The notes under the pieces: generated by a model
Told to the model about the DNA's origin: nothing
Database searches by the model: none
The model's input: the letters and a program-made list of their open reading frames with translations, nothing else
Source: a virus
Direction: 5' to 3' (one strand)
Virus record (IMG/VR): IMGVR_UViG_3300007512_001664
Coordinates: 1 to 64,000 of that record
Length of the DNA stretch: 64,000 bases
Made by a program: the position numbers and the translations under genes
Shown: positions 52,132 to 59,878 of the stretch, piece after piece
Numbering within the stretch: position 1 is the stretch's first letter
Layout: each line of letters begins with the position of its first letter

Positions 52132-52782
52132 ATGGGAATGTTTGATGAAATAATTGTACCGAAATCTTATTTAAAAGATGTTTTAGATAAGAAGGATGAG
52201 AGTTTATTTGACACTAATCATAAATTCCAAACTAAAGATTTAGAAAATGCTTTATTTACTTATAAGATTTATAGAAAGCAATTATACAGAGCTATAACCA
52301 AGGGTATGTTTGCAGATACTACTGCAAATGAAAAGCTTGTATGGGAAAGGGTTCTAGAGACTAAAACGATATCGTTTTATGATACTATCATAAAACGTAG
52401 TAGTGATAGTACCGATAATAAATATTGGGGTGAGTTTGAGGGTAATGAATATTGGTTTGAGTTTGAGTTTAGTTTTGTTAAAGGTAAACTTGATACGAAA
52501 AAGCTAATAGACAAGACTGTAACAGATGAAGAGACTCGAAAAGCTACTCAAGTTATGTGGGATATTGAACAAGAGATTTTTGATGAGTATCGAGAGAGAC
52601 TATCGTATAGATTTTGGTCAAAAGTAGAGTCTGTGTGTCAAAGATTTACAAACATGGCTCGTAATAAACATTCAATACCTTATAATATTCGTAAGCAAGC
52701 TTATGAAGCATCTGGTCGTTTAGCAGAAGACCCTGACGCACTTAAATGGTATTTAAAAACTGATTGTGATAGAGATATTTAA
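52132..52782 (+). CDS. Conserved phage hypothetical protein
   Basis: Encodes 216 aa from ATG 52132 (MGMFDEIIVPKSYLKDVLDK); a longer frame upstream lacks support. The MGMFDxIxVPKSYL opening and FQTKDLENALFTYKI segment recur in hypothetical proteins of T4-like marine phages as I recall them. The acidic/aromatic middle (GEFEGNEYWFEFEF) and helical end give no function. Confidence 0.6.
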   Translation: MGMFDEIIVPKSYLKDVLDKKDESLFDTNHKFQTKDLENALFTYKIYRKQLYRAITKGMFADTTANEKLVWERVLETKTISFYDTIIKRSSDSTDNKYWGEFEGNEYWFEFEFSFVKGKLDTKKLIDKTVTDEETRKATQVMWDIEQEIFDEYRERLSYRFWSKVESVCQRFTNMARNKHSIPYNIRKQAYEASGRLAEDPDALKWYLKTDCDRDI

Positions 52783-52783
52783 T

Positions 52784-53005
52784 ATGGCACATTTTATAAA
52801 ATTACACACACTTGAAGGAGCAGAAATGCTGTTTAATCTCGACGTTGTAGTTAGTATCGACCCGTTACCAGACGGTACTATGGTACAAACTCGTTGGGGA
52901 GGTACTAAGGTACGAGAAGATATAGATAAAATACTCAGTTTATCTAATCCTACAACAAACGCGACTGGACATCAGTTGTTAACTGAGAATGAAATGCCTT
53001 ATTAG
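52784..53005 (+). CDS. Hypothetical small protein
   Basis: Encodes 73 aa from ATG 52784, two bases after the previous stop. Strand-rich, resembling short proteins with an SH3-like fold. Its stop overlaps the GTG of the deaminase gene. Confidence 0.5.
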   Translation: MAHFIKLHTLEGAEMLFNLDVVVSIDPLPDGTMVQTRWGGTKVREDIDKILSLSNPTTNATGHQLLTENEMPY

Positions 53006-53442
53006 TGCCTGAACAAATACAATTAGACAGGACGTATTTAGAGATGGCCACTATATGGGGTCAGTTGTCTAAAGCGAGGCGTAAAAAGGTAGGTTGTCTT
53101 ATAGTAAAAGACAGTCAAATTATTTCTGATGGTTATAACGGTACTCCTGCAGGGTACGATAATAATTGTGAGTACGAGACTAGATTTGGCTATGAAACTA
53201 AGCCTGAAGTATTGCATGCGGAATCCAATGCGTTGATGAAATTGGCTAAAAGTGTAAATAGCAGTAAAGGGTCGACAATTTATTTAACTATAAGCCCTTG
53301 TTTTGATTGTACGAAATTAATTATACAAGCAGAAGTTAAGAGGGTAGTTTATAGTGAAATTTATCGAATAGAAAAGGGTATAGAATTTTTGCGCAGCAAT
53401 GGTGTTGTAGCAGATTTTGTTACGATTAATGAATCTACATAA
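53005..53442 (+). CDS. Deoxycytidylate deaminase (ComEB/Dcd type)
   Basis: Encodes 145 aa, GTG start overlapping the previous stop (TAGTG). Zinc and catalytic residues are visible: His71-Ala-Glu73 and Cys99-x2-Cys102 (SPCFDC). GYNGTPAGYDN is the family's substrate loop. It converts dCMP to dUMP for thymidylate synthesis, in line with the B12-dependent reductase and phosphoribosyltransferase genes. Confidence 0.93.
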   Translation: MPEQIQLDRTYLEMATIWGQLSKARRKKVGCLIVKDSQIISDGYNGTPAGYDNNCEYETRFGYETKPEVLHAESNALMKLAKSVNSSKGSTIYLTISPCFDCTKLIIQAEVKRVVYSEIYRIEKGIEFLRSNGVVADFVTINEST

Positions 53443-53785
53443 ACAAGGTAAAGTATGGGGATCTACACAACCTCTTTTTAATAAGAACAATGTTGAAATT
53501 CATAGAATTAAAACTAATAAAGGTGGTTATTGTAGCAAGCATAAACACGAACATAAATATAATTGTTTTTATGTAGAAAGAGGTCTACTAAAAATCACTG
53601 TATGGAAAAATGATTATGATTTAATAGATACAACTATACTTTCCGCTGGAGAAGCTACTACAGTTCCTCCTGGTGAGTATCATGTATTCGAAGCATTGGA
53701 AGATTCTATATGTTTTGAAATATATTGGGTTGAAATAAATCAATCAGATATCGTAAGAGAAGATCATGGAGGAAATCGCAAATGA
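53429..53785 (+). CDS. Cupin-fold sugar-associated protein
   Basis: Encodes 118 aa from ATG 53429. A cupin barrel with SKHKHEHKYNCFYVERG (His-x-His-x-His metal side) and PPGEYHVFEA (second motif) resembles mannose-6-phosphate isomerase-type or nucleotide-sugar cupins. It lies between the deaminase and the LicD fusion, and overlaps the latter, so a role in the same glycan decoration is plausible. Confidence 0.68.
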   Translation: MNLHKQGKVWGSTQPLFNKNNVEIHRIKTNKGGYCSKHKHEHKYNCFYVERGLLKITVWKNDYDLIDTTILSAGEATTVPPGEYHVFEALEDSICFEIYWVEINQSDIVREDHGGNRK

Positions 53786-54969
53786 GTAATTACAATCAAG
53801 CTCAATTCTATTGGATTATTTCTTATATACACAAATTCTCACAGTTATTAACTAAGGCTGATGTAAAACATTGGCTTGATTTCGGTACATTGTTACACGC
53901 GCATAGAGACGGTGGTGTGTTAAATAACCCTAGCCGAGCAGCTGCTGGTAAAGGTGGAGACGATACGTATTTAAATGATGATGATTTTGATATTAGTTGT
54001 ATAGGTACTGATTATGATAAAGTCATAGAAGTCTGCAAAGAGAATAATATAGAGTATATAGTAATTGCTCCAAGACAGTTAATACGGTTTACTAGAGAAG
54101 GTCTTGCAAGTATTCATAAAAATGAATGGCCAAATAGACTGTCTGGGGATTATGATAGTTGGATTGATATGTTCTTTTGGGTTGAGTCTCCAAGTTATGA
54201 TATTTTAGTAGAAGATCAGATTGACATGGCTTCTGGAAGTAGGATAGAAAATGCTATATTAAATCTCCCCAAAAGTTCTTTATTCAATTGGACTGTTGAT
54301 AAACAAAGTCATTGTGACTACTATTGGATCACGAAAAAATATTTTGTTCAAGAATTAGATTCAATCCAGCTATACGGGTTTGAGTTCCCTGCACCTAGGT
54401 ATATAGAGAGACATTTAGAAGCAAGATATGGTACTAAATGGAAGACACCTATGACAAAAGGATTATTTGTAGAGCATTTTTATTCTACAGATACTGCAAA
54501 ATATTTTAACTTGTTAATGGAAGATAAAATTTCAGTATTTATTGAAGGTGTTTGGGATTTATTCCATCAAGGTCATGTAGAGTTATTAAAGCGAGCGCAT
54601 GATGCTTATGATAAGGTTATTGTAGGTGTTGCGTCTGATGAATTAGCAAAAAGTTATAAACGGGAACCTATTATACCATACGGTGACAGAGTTAAAATGT
54701 TAGAAGCGTGTAAATATGTTGACAAGATTTATCATAATGCTCCATGCATGGATATTACAGAAAGTGTTTTAAGTGATTGTGGTGCAGATTATAGTTTACG
54801 CAGTGTTCAAGATGCTAGTAAATGGAGAGAAGAAGTAAGTGACCTAGGTCACGGTGCATTAGTTGATACGAATAGAGTTCATTTTCTATCTTATACAAAG
54901 TATCATTCCACTGACATAATTAATAAAATTCTCGATCCTTATTATGGGGATCCTTTAAGTTCTACTTAA
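53782..54969 (+). CDS. LicD-like phosphotransferase fused to a cytidylyltransferase
   Basis: Encodes 395 aa. Residues 1-230 resemble LicD/fukutin nucleotidyltransferases: WLDFGTLLHAHRDGG (about 31-45) and NDDDFDIS (about 65-72) provide the acidic centre. Residues 250-390 are a CTP-type cytidylyltransferase: GVWDLFHQGHVELLKRA (HxGH motif), YGDRVKMLEACKYVD and the C-terminal HSTDII. Cytidylyltransferases make CDP-choline, CDP-ethanolamine or CDP-glycerol, and LicD moves the phospho-alcohol to a glycan. One protein could thus do both steps. A Shine-Dalgarno-like GGAGG precedes it. Confidence 0.82.
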   Translation: MSNYNQAQFYWIISYIHKFSQLLTKADVKHWLDFGTLLHAHRDGGVLNNPSRAAAGKGGDDTYLNDDDFDISCIGTDYDKVIEVCKENNIEYIVIAPRQLIRFTREGLASIHKNEWPNRLSGDYDSWIDMFFWVESPSYDILVEDQIDMASGSRIENAILNLPKSSLFNWTVDKQSHCDYYWITKKYFVQELDSIQLYGFEFPAPRYIERHLEARYGTKWKTPMTKGLFVEHFYSTDTAKYFNLLMEDKISVFIEGVWDLFHQGHVELLKRAHDAYDKVIVGVASDELAKSYKREPIIPYGDRVKMLEACKYVDKIYHNAPCMDITESVLSDCGADYSLRSVQDASKWREEVSDLGHGALVDTNRVHFLSYTKYHSTDIINKILDPYYGDPLSST

Positions 54970-54971
54970 TC

Positions 54972-55073
54972 ATGACTATGACACCCGCATCTGCTATTAC
55001 AGCACTCATCATTTTGAGTATTCTTATCGTTGTTACTGAGTTCTATCGACGCAGAAGTCGCCCCCGTAAATGA
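54972..55073 (+). CDS. 33-aa membrane peptide
   Basis: Starts MTMTPASAITALIILSILIV and continues into a basic tail (YRRRSRPRK). A single-helix membrane peptide with an intact frame right after the LicD fusion. No family. Confidence 0.4.
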   Translation: MTMTPASAITALIILSILIVVTEFYRRRSRPRK

Positions 55074-55112
55074 TGTATTTAAAGAGTTGTATCCAAGTTC
55101 ATTGTCCATTAG

Positions 55113-55124
55113 TTAAATAAATAT
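55113..55124 (+). promoter_or_regulatory. Late promoter of the exported GspC/PilP-like gene
   Basis: TTAAATAAATAT just upstream of ATG 55129 matches the late element. No Shine-Dalgarno is seen. Confidence 0.55.
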
Positions 55125-55128
55125 TTAT

Positions 55129-55830
55129 ATGAAATATATGCTGTTCTTTTTACTGTCTGTTTCTGTTATTGCTAAGGACAATCCATACTCACTTATTAGT
55201 AAAAGAAATGCGTTTGAATTGACAGAGACTTTACCGCCTGTAAGCGAGATACTTAACAAGATAGAGACACCTAAGATAGAGCTTTTCTTAACGGGAGTGA
55301 CACGTTGGAGAGGTGAGACTAAAGCACATTTATACTCTAAAGATTTACCTAACAAATACTTAAGTTTAAAAGCAGGAGAGCAGTCAGGTGGTGTGAAGGT
55401 TTTAAGTGTATCTAGAGACGGTGTAAGAGTTAATAATAATGGTACAGAACAGGTATTAACATTTGCTTCTAATAGACTAAAAACTACTATTATTAGTGTG
55501 AAAGGTAAACCAACAGTTATTAAAAAAGACGGTAAAGAGAGTAGTAGTAGGAGTAGGTCCAGTAAGGACGACAAGTCAAAGAAGCCTACAGTAACCACAC
55601 CTAAGGCGAGTATTGTAAAAGTTCCTTCTAGACAACCAAAAGTCGATCCACGGATTATTGAAAGAGGTTTAGAATATCTCAGTAAGATGGAAGATAGTGA
55701 TAAGAGAGACTATTTGCTTAAAAGAATAGAAAGCTTGCAATCAGGTCAACATCAAATAAAATCTGACATAGATCAGAATGAAAGACGTCGTCAATATGAT
55801 GAGTGGAGAAAGAGACGAGAAAACAAATAA
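55129..55830 (+). CDS. Exported protein with GspC/PilP-like region
   Basis: Encodes 233 aa with a signal peptide (MKYMLFFLLSVSVIA). NPYSLISKRNAFEL and the strand set IELFLTGVTRWRGETKAHLY, AGEQSGGVKVLSV and VRVNNNGTEQVLTF resemble the small periplasmic domains of type IV pilus PilP and type II secretion GspC. A Ser/Lys-rich linker (about 138-165) and a charged C-terminal helix follow. It may engage or block a host secretin machine; this is inference from weak similarity. It overlaps the nuclease gene (TAATG). Confidence 0.5.
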   Translation: MKYMLFFLLSVSVIAKDNPYSLISKRNAFELTETLPPVSEILNKIETPKIELFLTGVTRWRGETKAHLYSKDLPNKYLSLKAGEQSGGVKVLSVSRDGVRVNNNGTEQVLTFASNRLKTTIISVKGKPTVIKKDGKESSSRSRSSKDDKSKKPTVTTPKASIVKVPSRQPKVDPRIIERGLEYLSKMEDSDKRDYLLKRIESLQSGQHQIKSDIDQNERRRQYDEWRKRRENK

Positions 55831-56192
55831 TGTACGAGTATAAAGCAAAAGTAACAAGAGTAGTTGACGGTGACACGGTTGATGCGTTAATTGATTGTGG
55901 TTTTTCTGTTTTTAGAAAGGAGAGAATTAGACTGTATGGAATTAATGCTCCAGAAAGTCGAACTCGAGATAAAGAAGAGAAGAAGCGTGGTCTAGCTGCA
56001 AAGGCTAGGTTAAAAGAACTTGTTAAACAAGGAAAGAATCAGGTAATCGTTCAGACTCAGATAGATAAGAAAGGTAAGTTTGGACGTTTATTAGGTGAGT
56101 TGTTTAACAGTGAAGTAGACAACTATAAAACTTACAATGATATTTTAGTAGAAGAGGGTCATGCCGTGGAGTACTTTGGCGGAAAGAAATAA
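55830..56192 (+). CDS. Staphylococcal nuclease-like endonuclease
   Basis: Encodes 120 aa from ATG 55830, overlapping the previous stop. The thermonuclease catalytic set is present: VVDGDTV (metal Asp), Arg34 and Glu42 in RLYGINAPES, and Arg86 in KKGKFGRLLGEL. There is no signal peptide, so action in the cytoplasm is expected, perhaps host DNA or RNA degradation. Confidence 0.9.
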   Translation: MYEYKAKVTRVVDGDTVDALIDCGFSVFRKERIRLYGINAPESRTRDKEEKKRGLAAKARLKELVKQGKNQVIVQTQIDKKGKFGRLLGELFNSEVDNYKTYNDILVEEGHAVEYFGGKK

Positions 56193-56200
56193 ATAATTAT
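56190..56200 (+). promoter_or_regulatory. Late promoter abutting the Lys-rich exported protein
   Basis: TAAATAATTAT runs right up to ATG 56201, leaving 5 nt after the -10 motif. Confidence 0.6.
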
Positions 56201-56701
56201 ATGAAGCGTTTGTTGATAGTTCTAGGATTGGTATTTGGCCTCACCACCGTTTATGGTGGTCCTGATAAGGGTCATAAAAAAGGTCGGGGTAAGGGTAAAC
56301 CTACACCTGAGCAAGTCGAAGCTTGGAAGGCAAAGTGGGAAGATGCCAAAAAGAAGCGCGACAAAAAGCGCGGTGATGCTAAAAAGCGTGGCAGTAAGCA
56401 TCGCGGGCCTCGCGGTGAGTTTGGTAAGTTAGTTCGTGATGATGCTAAGATTAAACAGCTTAGAGAAGCTTTTGCAGCTGCTGCTAAGAAGCTCGGCGGT
56501 AAAGTAGACAGGAAGCAATGGAAAGATGCTACTGATGAAGAGAAGGCTGCTTTAAGGGATAAGATTAAAGCTAGCCGTAAAGAGTGGGAAGCTGCAATGA
56601 AGGCTCATAGAGTAGAAGTCGGTAAACGTATAAAAGAAATTCGAGATGAATTTAAGAATAATCGTGATAAAGTTATCGATGGAAACGATCCCGGTGAATG
56701 A
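56201..56701 (+). CDS. Exported Lys-rich helical protein
   Basis: Encodes 166 aa. A signal peptide (MKRLLIVLGLVFGLTTVYG) is followed by a strongly basic, helical sequence with PTPEQVEAWKAKWEDAKKKR and GPRGEFGKL segments. Comparable exported Lys-rich proteins are familiar from marine Verrucomicrobiota, which fits the host inference. Function unknown; it could bind nucleic acid or polyanionic polysaccharide outside the membrane. Confidence 0.55.
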   Translation: MKRLLIVLGLVFGLTTVYGGPDKGHKKGRGKGKPTPEQVEAWKAKWEDAKKKRDKKRGDAKKRGSKHRGPRGEFGKLVRDDAKIKQLREAFAAAAKKLGGKVDRKQWKDATDEEKAALRDKIKASRKEWEAAMKAHRVEVGKRIKEIRDEFKNNRDKVIDGNDPGE

Positions 56702-56749
56702 AAACGTGATAGTCTTGTTATAAGATATAACAATTATATAATTAAAAGA

Positions 56750-56760
56750 TAAATAATTAT
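56750..56760 (+). promoter_or_regulatory. Late promoter abutting the GNAT-like gene
   Basis: TAAATAATTAT directly before ATG 56761, identical in layout to the one at 56190. Confidence 0.6.
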
Positions 56761-57324
56761 ATGGACCATGAAGGTCAGTTAATTTGGGAAGCTTATCTAC
56801 AAGAGGCTATAATTGATACTGAGATGCAGCTTTCAGGGACTGCTAATGATGGTGATTTTACGTTCATTGTAAAAGTCGATGGTGTAGAGTTTACAACGAT
56901 TACAGGGGAGATTATAGACGATAAAGAAGTACCAGGTCAAAAAGCTGTAGAAATTTTTCATACTTCAGATGCACCAATGCCTTTGCGTGGAAAGGGTTAT
57001 GGTAATATTGCATATACTCAGTTAGCTCAGTGGGCTAAAGATAATGGGATGGATAATGTATATAGTGGTGAAATAGTTGACCCATCTGCTGATAGGGTCT
57101 ATCAGTCTTTAGGACGCAGAGACGCATATCAGCATACTCAGAACCCTGACGCAGTAAAAAAACAATACAGTCCTTCAGCGTATAAAACAACTAGTCAGGC
57201 TGGTCCGGTGCACCGTCTAAACATAGCTAACCAACCACTAAGTGGTCGTTCTAAACAGCAGTTGGATTATGATAGTGAAGGTACTCCTGTAACAAAAAGG
57301 CCCACGGTGACAACATACGTATAA
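56761..57324 (+). CDS. GNAT-like protein with capsid-targeting-like N-terminus
   Basis: Encodes 187 aa. PLRGKGYGNIAYTQLAQWAK (about 78-97) matches the acetyl-CoA pyrophosphate loop and helix of GNAT acetyltransferases, and VDPSADRVYQSLGRR the later helix. The N-terminus LIWEAYLQE/A (8-16) aligns with the T4 internal-protein sequence YQEFIAE/A, with a cleavage-type LQE/A. The C-terminal 60 residues are disordered-looking. Late-expressed; possibly packaged and injected. Confidence 0.6.
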   Translation: MDHEGQLIWEAYLQEAIIDTEMQLSGTANDGDFTFIVKVDGVEFTTITGEIIDDKEVPGQKAVEIFHTSDAPMPLRGKGYGNIAYTQLAQWAKDNGMDNVYSGEIVDPSADRVYQSLGRRDAYQHTQNPDAVKKQYSPSAYKTTSQAGPVHRLNIANQPLSGRSKQQLDYDSEGTPVTKRPTVTTYV

Positions 57325-57337
57325 ACTTTTTATACAG

Positions 57338-57365
57338 TTGCATATGATTAAGGTGGTATTATAAT
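57338..57365 (+). promoter_or_regulatory. Sigma70-like promoter of the DUF2589-like pair
   Basis: TTGCAT (57338-57343), 16-nt spacer, TATAAT (57360-57365). The next start is GTG 57372, six nt further, so this mRNA should be leaderless. Confidence 0.75.
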
Positions 57366-57371
57366 ATCTGT

Positions 57372-57890
57372 GTGTCTAAGTATATTTTCGATAACGATGA
57401 TGATGAGAATAAGGAAGGGTTCGGAAGTCTTAAGACTAATAAAAAATCATCTAAAACTAGAGAGAAAACTAATAAAACATTTAATCAATTAGTTAAATCC
57501 TTATACAGGTCAACAGTCCAGGCTCAAAGTAAAGTTGAGCAACTTCATATTCAAAATTTTGTTACAAGATATTTTGACGAAGATGGAAAACCAAATTTCA
57601 TTACATTAACGCTACCATCAAATGATGGTGACGGTTCTCACACTGTAAATGTAGATGTTCCTTTATTGACATTAGCTCATAGCACTCATCTTAATATTAA
57701 AGAACTTGATATTGAGTTTGAAGTTGAGTTAGGACATTTTGAAGACGTTGACGATGATGAGATTAGTGCCAAGGTAACTTCTGTAAATGGAAGAAAAATG
57801 GCTAAAATTACACTTAAGTTAGACTCATGTAACCCACCAGAAGGTATCGCTAGAATTCGACAAGAATTAAATAAAATTTTGCCATCTTAA
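57372..57890 (+). CDS. DUF2589-like protein
   Basis: Encodes 172 aa, GTG start 6 nt after the -10 box. A charged N-terminal 50 residues precede a region with VNVDVPLLTLAHSTHLNIKE and IEFEVELGHF that parallels VPLLSIVNVPNLSVKK and VDFSMEVKS in the next gene. Both end in a CNPPEGIARI or DDGPPEGLMKV motif and a short helix. DUF2589 proteins have no established function. The stop lies in a small hairpin (57888-57906). Confidence 0.6.
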   Translation: MSKYIFDNDDDENKEGFGSLKTNKKSSKTREKTNKTFNQLVKSLYRSTVQAQSKVEQLHIQNFVTRYFDEDGKPNFITLTLPSNDGDGSHTVNVDVPLLTLAHSTHLNIKELDIEFEVELGHFEDVDDDEISAKVTSVNGRKMAKITLKLDSCNPPEGIARIRQELNKILPS

Positions 57891-57906
57891 CGGTTTTTTT
57901 CCGTTA
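57888..57906 (+). terminator. Small hairpin at the end of the first DUF2589-like gene
   Basis: TAACGG/CCGTTA with a T7 loop; the stem includes the stop codon. Weak as a terminator because no U-run follows. Confidence 0.4.
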
Positions 57907-57927
57907 GGATAATTAAATACTGGCGTT

Positions 57928-58575
57928 ATGGCAGGAATAGCAGATCAATTCAAAGGACTTCCAATGTCCGACTTAATTAGTCAACCCTTGTTAGCTGCAG
58001 CAAAAGCGCAGGGTCAATTATCAAATGTAACTCAACAGTTTATTAAAGATGTAGGTTTAGAAGGTGACGGTAGTGGTGGATATACTGCACGTACCGTAGA
58101 TTTTAAATTTAAATCTCCAGTAACAGATAAAAAAGGTAATACAACGTTGGCAGACAACGATCTTAATGTACCGTTACTGTCTATCGTAAATGTACCTAAT
58201 TTATCAGTCAAAAAGGCTACTGTAGACTTTTCGATGGAAGTTAAATCCTCCAGTCAAGATACTACTAGCGCGAAAACAGATGCTAATGTAAGCACACACG
58301 CGAAGTATAGTGCCTGGTGGTCACCAGTCAGTGTAGAGATGACTGCATCGGTAAGTACTAGTAATAAATCTGAAAGCGTTAGAAAAACAGATAACTCAGC
58401 TAAGTATGATGTACATGTTGAAGCGCGTGATGATGGACCTCCAGAAGGGTTAATGAAAGTGTTAGATATTCTTAACTCTGCAATTGTTCCTAAGGGAGGT
58501 TCTACTGCACCAACTCCTCCAGCAGGTGGTAATAATCCACAAGGTGGTGGTGGCGGTGGAGGAGGTAATCCATAA
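57928..58575 (+). CDS. DUF2589 family protein
   Basis: Encodes 215 aa. LISQPLLAAAKAQGQLSNVT and TQQFIKDVGLEG at the start, then DLNVPLLSIVNVPNLSVKKA and a beta-rich VDFSMEVKSSSQDT segment, are the DUF2589 pattern. A Pro/Gly-rich tail (PPAGGNNPQGGGGGGGG) ends the protein. A TTAAATA element (57912-57918) suggests late expression in addition to read-through from the promoter at 57338. Function unknown. Confidence 0.72.
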   Translation: MAGIADQFKGLPMSDLISQPLLAAAKAQGQLSNVTQQFIKDVGLEGDGSGGYTARTVDFKFKSPVTDKKGNTTLADNDLNVPLLSIVNVPNLSVKKATVDFSMEVKSSSQDTTSAKTDANVSTHAKYSAWWSPVSVEMTASVSTSNKSESVRKTDNSAKYDVHVEARDDGPPEGLMKVLDILNSAIVPKGGSTAPTPPAGGNNPQGGGGGGGGNP

Positions 58576-58599
58576 GGCGGTTAATAAAAGTCTAATATA

Positions 58600-58974
58600 T
58601 CAACGTCTAATACCCCAGTACTTATTTTCATAGTCTGGGGTATTTTCTTGTATTGCTGCATCATACCACCTTCTGTATTCATCTGGTTTCAGATTCTTCA
58701 TTAATTCAATTGCTGGAGTGATTGTATGATGAACGGTATTTGTATCCTGGCTTGGTTCCCATCTTCTTGCTAATGTGTATAATTGATTTTTTTCATAGGT
58801 TTTACAATTAATTAGCAAACAAAATTTATGCAGTAGGGACTTTCTAGGCGGTGGGTTAATTCCTCTTTCAATTTTTCTCCAAACACTTCTTTCAATTTTT
58901 AATAGTTTAGATATCTTTTCTGTGTCTCGAAAACAACGGCTTCGAAGTTCTTTTAAATAACTACTAAATTTCAT
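58600..58974 (-). CDS. Helix-turn-helix (XRE-like) regulator
   Basis: Encodes 124 aa. SSYLKELRSRCFRDTEKISK, then LKIERSVWRKIERG (about 25-38) form a recognisable HTH_3-type fold (helix, DTxxxSKLLxIxxxVWxKIExG). The C-terminal half is of unknown type, rich in Trp and Tyr. It may regulate the convergent DUF2589 pair or other early genes. Confidence 0.7.
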   Translation of the reverse strand: MKFSSYLKELRSRCFRDTEKISKLLKIERSVWRKIERGINPPPRKSLLHKFCLLINCKTYEKNQLYTLARRWEPSQDTNTVHHTITPAIELMKNLKPDEYRRWYDAAIQENTPDYENKYWGIRR

Positions 58975-58980
58975 TACGTG

Positions 58981-58992
58981 TATAAATATTTA
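58981..58992. promoter_or_regulatory. Overlapping bidirectional late promoter
   Basis: TATAAATATTTA is nearly palindromic. The plus-strand TATAAATA (58981-58988) serves ATG 58994, and the minus-strand TAAATA (58992-58987) faces the HTH gene ATG 58974. Confidence 0.6.
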
Positions 58993-58993
58993 C

Positions 58994-59383
58994 ATGACTA
59001 GACCTCTTAGAAGACGAAGGCAATCTCTTATAAGTCAAATTCGACAGAGACTAGATGACATGGAAGATCGTTTAGAGTTGATTGAAGATGACTTAGGTAT
59101 AAATAGTTTTATGGCAGACGATAATAACGTAGGAGTGGGTAGTACAGCTTCTGATAACGTCGGTGTTGGTAGTACAGCTCCAAGTGGTACAACACAAACT
59201 GATCCAGATACATCTGTAGATGGTGAGCAAGCTGCTCCAGCTGATGTTGGTGTTGGTAGTACAGCTCCAAGTGGTACAACACAAACTGATCCAGATACAT
59301 CTGTAGATGGTGAGCAAGCTGCTCCTAATGTAGGAGTCGGTAGTACAGCAACATCAGAACCTGCAGATCCGGACTTTAGTTAA
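58994..59383 (+). CDS. Low-complexity protein with tandem 29-residue repeats
   Basis: Encodes 129 aa. A basic coiled-coil-like start (RRRRQSLISQIRQRLDDMED) is followed by Ser/Thr/Asp-rich repeats with GVGSTAPSGTTQTDPDTS. Two units are nearly identical at DNA level (87-nt period), and further VGVGSTA pieces flank them. A flexible virion or surface peptide is possible; no family. Confidence 0.55.
   Translation: MTRPLRRRRQSLISQIRQRLDDMEDRLELIEDDLGINSFMADDNNVGVGSTASDNVGVGSTAPSGTTQTDPDTSVDGEQAAPADVGVGSTAPSGTTQTDPDTSVDGEQAAPNVGVGSTATSEPADPDFS
59162..59325 (+). repeat. Tandem repeat, 87-nt period, two units
   Basis: 77 nt are identical at 59162-59238 and 59249-59325. In-frame and within the low-complexity gene. 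The perfect identity implies recent duplication or ongoing recombination. Confidence 0.9.
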
Positions 59384-59400
59384 TACAGCGCGGTGTTTTT

Positions 59401-59426
59401 TAGTGTTAGTGTAATACCTAACACTA
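59401..59426 (+). terminator. Hairpin terminator between convergent genes
   Basis: TAGTGTTAG/CTAACACTA, nine perfect bp with an eight-nt loop, followed by a T-rich stretch. It lies between the repeat protein and a minus-strand gene cluster. Confidence 0.6.
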
Positions 59427-59439
59427 TTTCTATGTTTGT

Positions 59440-59859
59440 TTATCTTATACCACCAGATTGAGTGTCGTGAGGAGCACCAACCTTAGGTAAAAAATGAGGA
59501 TGGGCAGGTTCGTGTAGGTCATCTCTTCCTTGCTCTAGCTTTACAGATTTAATTCTTAAGGTATCAACATGATTTTCTAATATAGATACATCAGCTTCAA
59601 TAAACCTCAAACGCATATTCTGTTCAGCATCGTCAGGTAGTGCACCTAATTGACCAAGAGGCCATTTTACTCGGAATTCCGAGTTCATTGTTACACTGTC
59701 TTTCATTCTCAGTACATCAATTTCAAATTGAGAGATTTTAGAAGTTAGTCCGAAATATCCCCAAACAGCAGCTCCAGCTAGTACTATAATTTGTATTAAC
59801 CATTTAAGGTTAATACCTAAACTTGTATCGTTATTGATTGTTGTATTTTCACCATCCAT
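59440..59859 (-). CDS. Membrane-anchored coiled-coil protein
   Basis: Encodes 139 aa. A cytoplasmic N-terminus is followed by one membrane helix at about 20-42 (WLIQIIVLAGAAVWGYFG), then a helical, charged coiled-coil region and a His/Pro-rich end. A late TATAAATA lies on the minus strand at 59872-59865. It resembles i-spanin-type shapes, but similar proteins of other role exist. Confidence 0.5.
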   Translation of the reverse strand: MDGENTTINNDTSLGINLKWLIQIIVLAGAAVWGYFGLTSKISQFEIDVLRMKDSVTMNSEFRVKWPLGQLGALPDDAEQNMRLRFIEADVSILENHVDTLRIKSVKLEQGRDDLHEPAHPHFLPKVGAPHDTQSGGIR

Positions 59860-59878
59860 GTGAATATTTATACTAATT

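Noticed and set aside
59093-59317. Minus-strand ORFs over the tandem repeat
   Set aside because: They exist only because the repeat lacks stops in those frames; repeated Cys/Trp-rich text is an antisense artefact.
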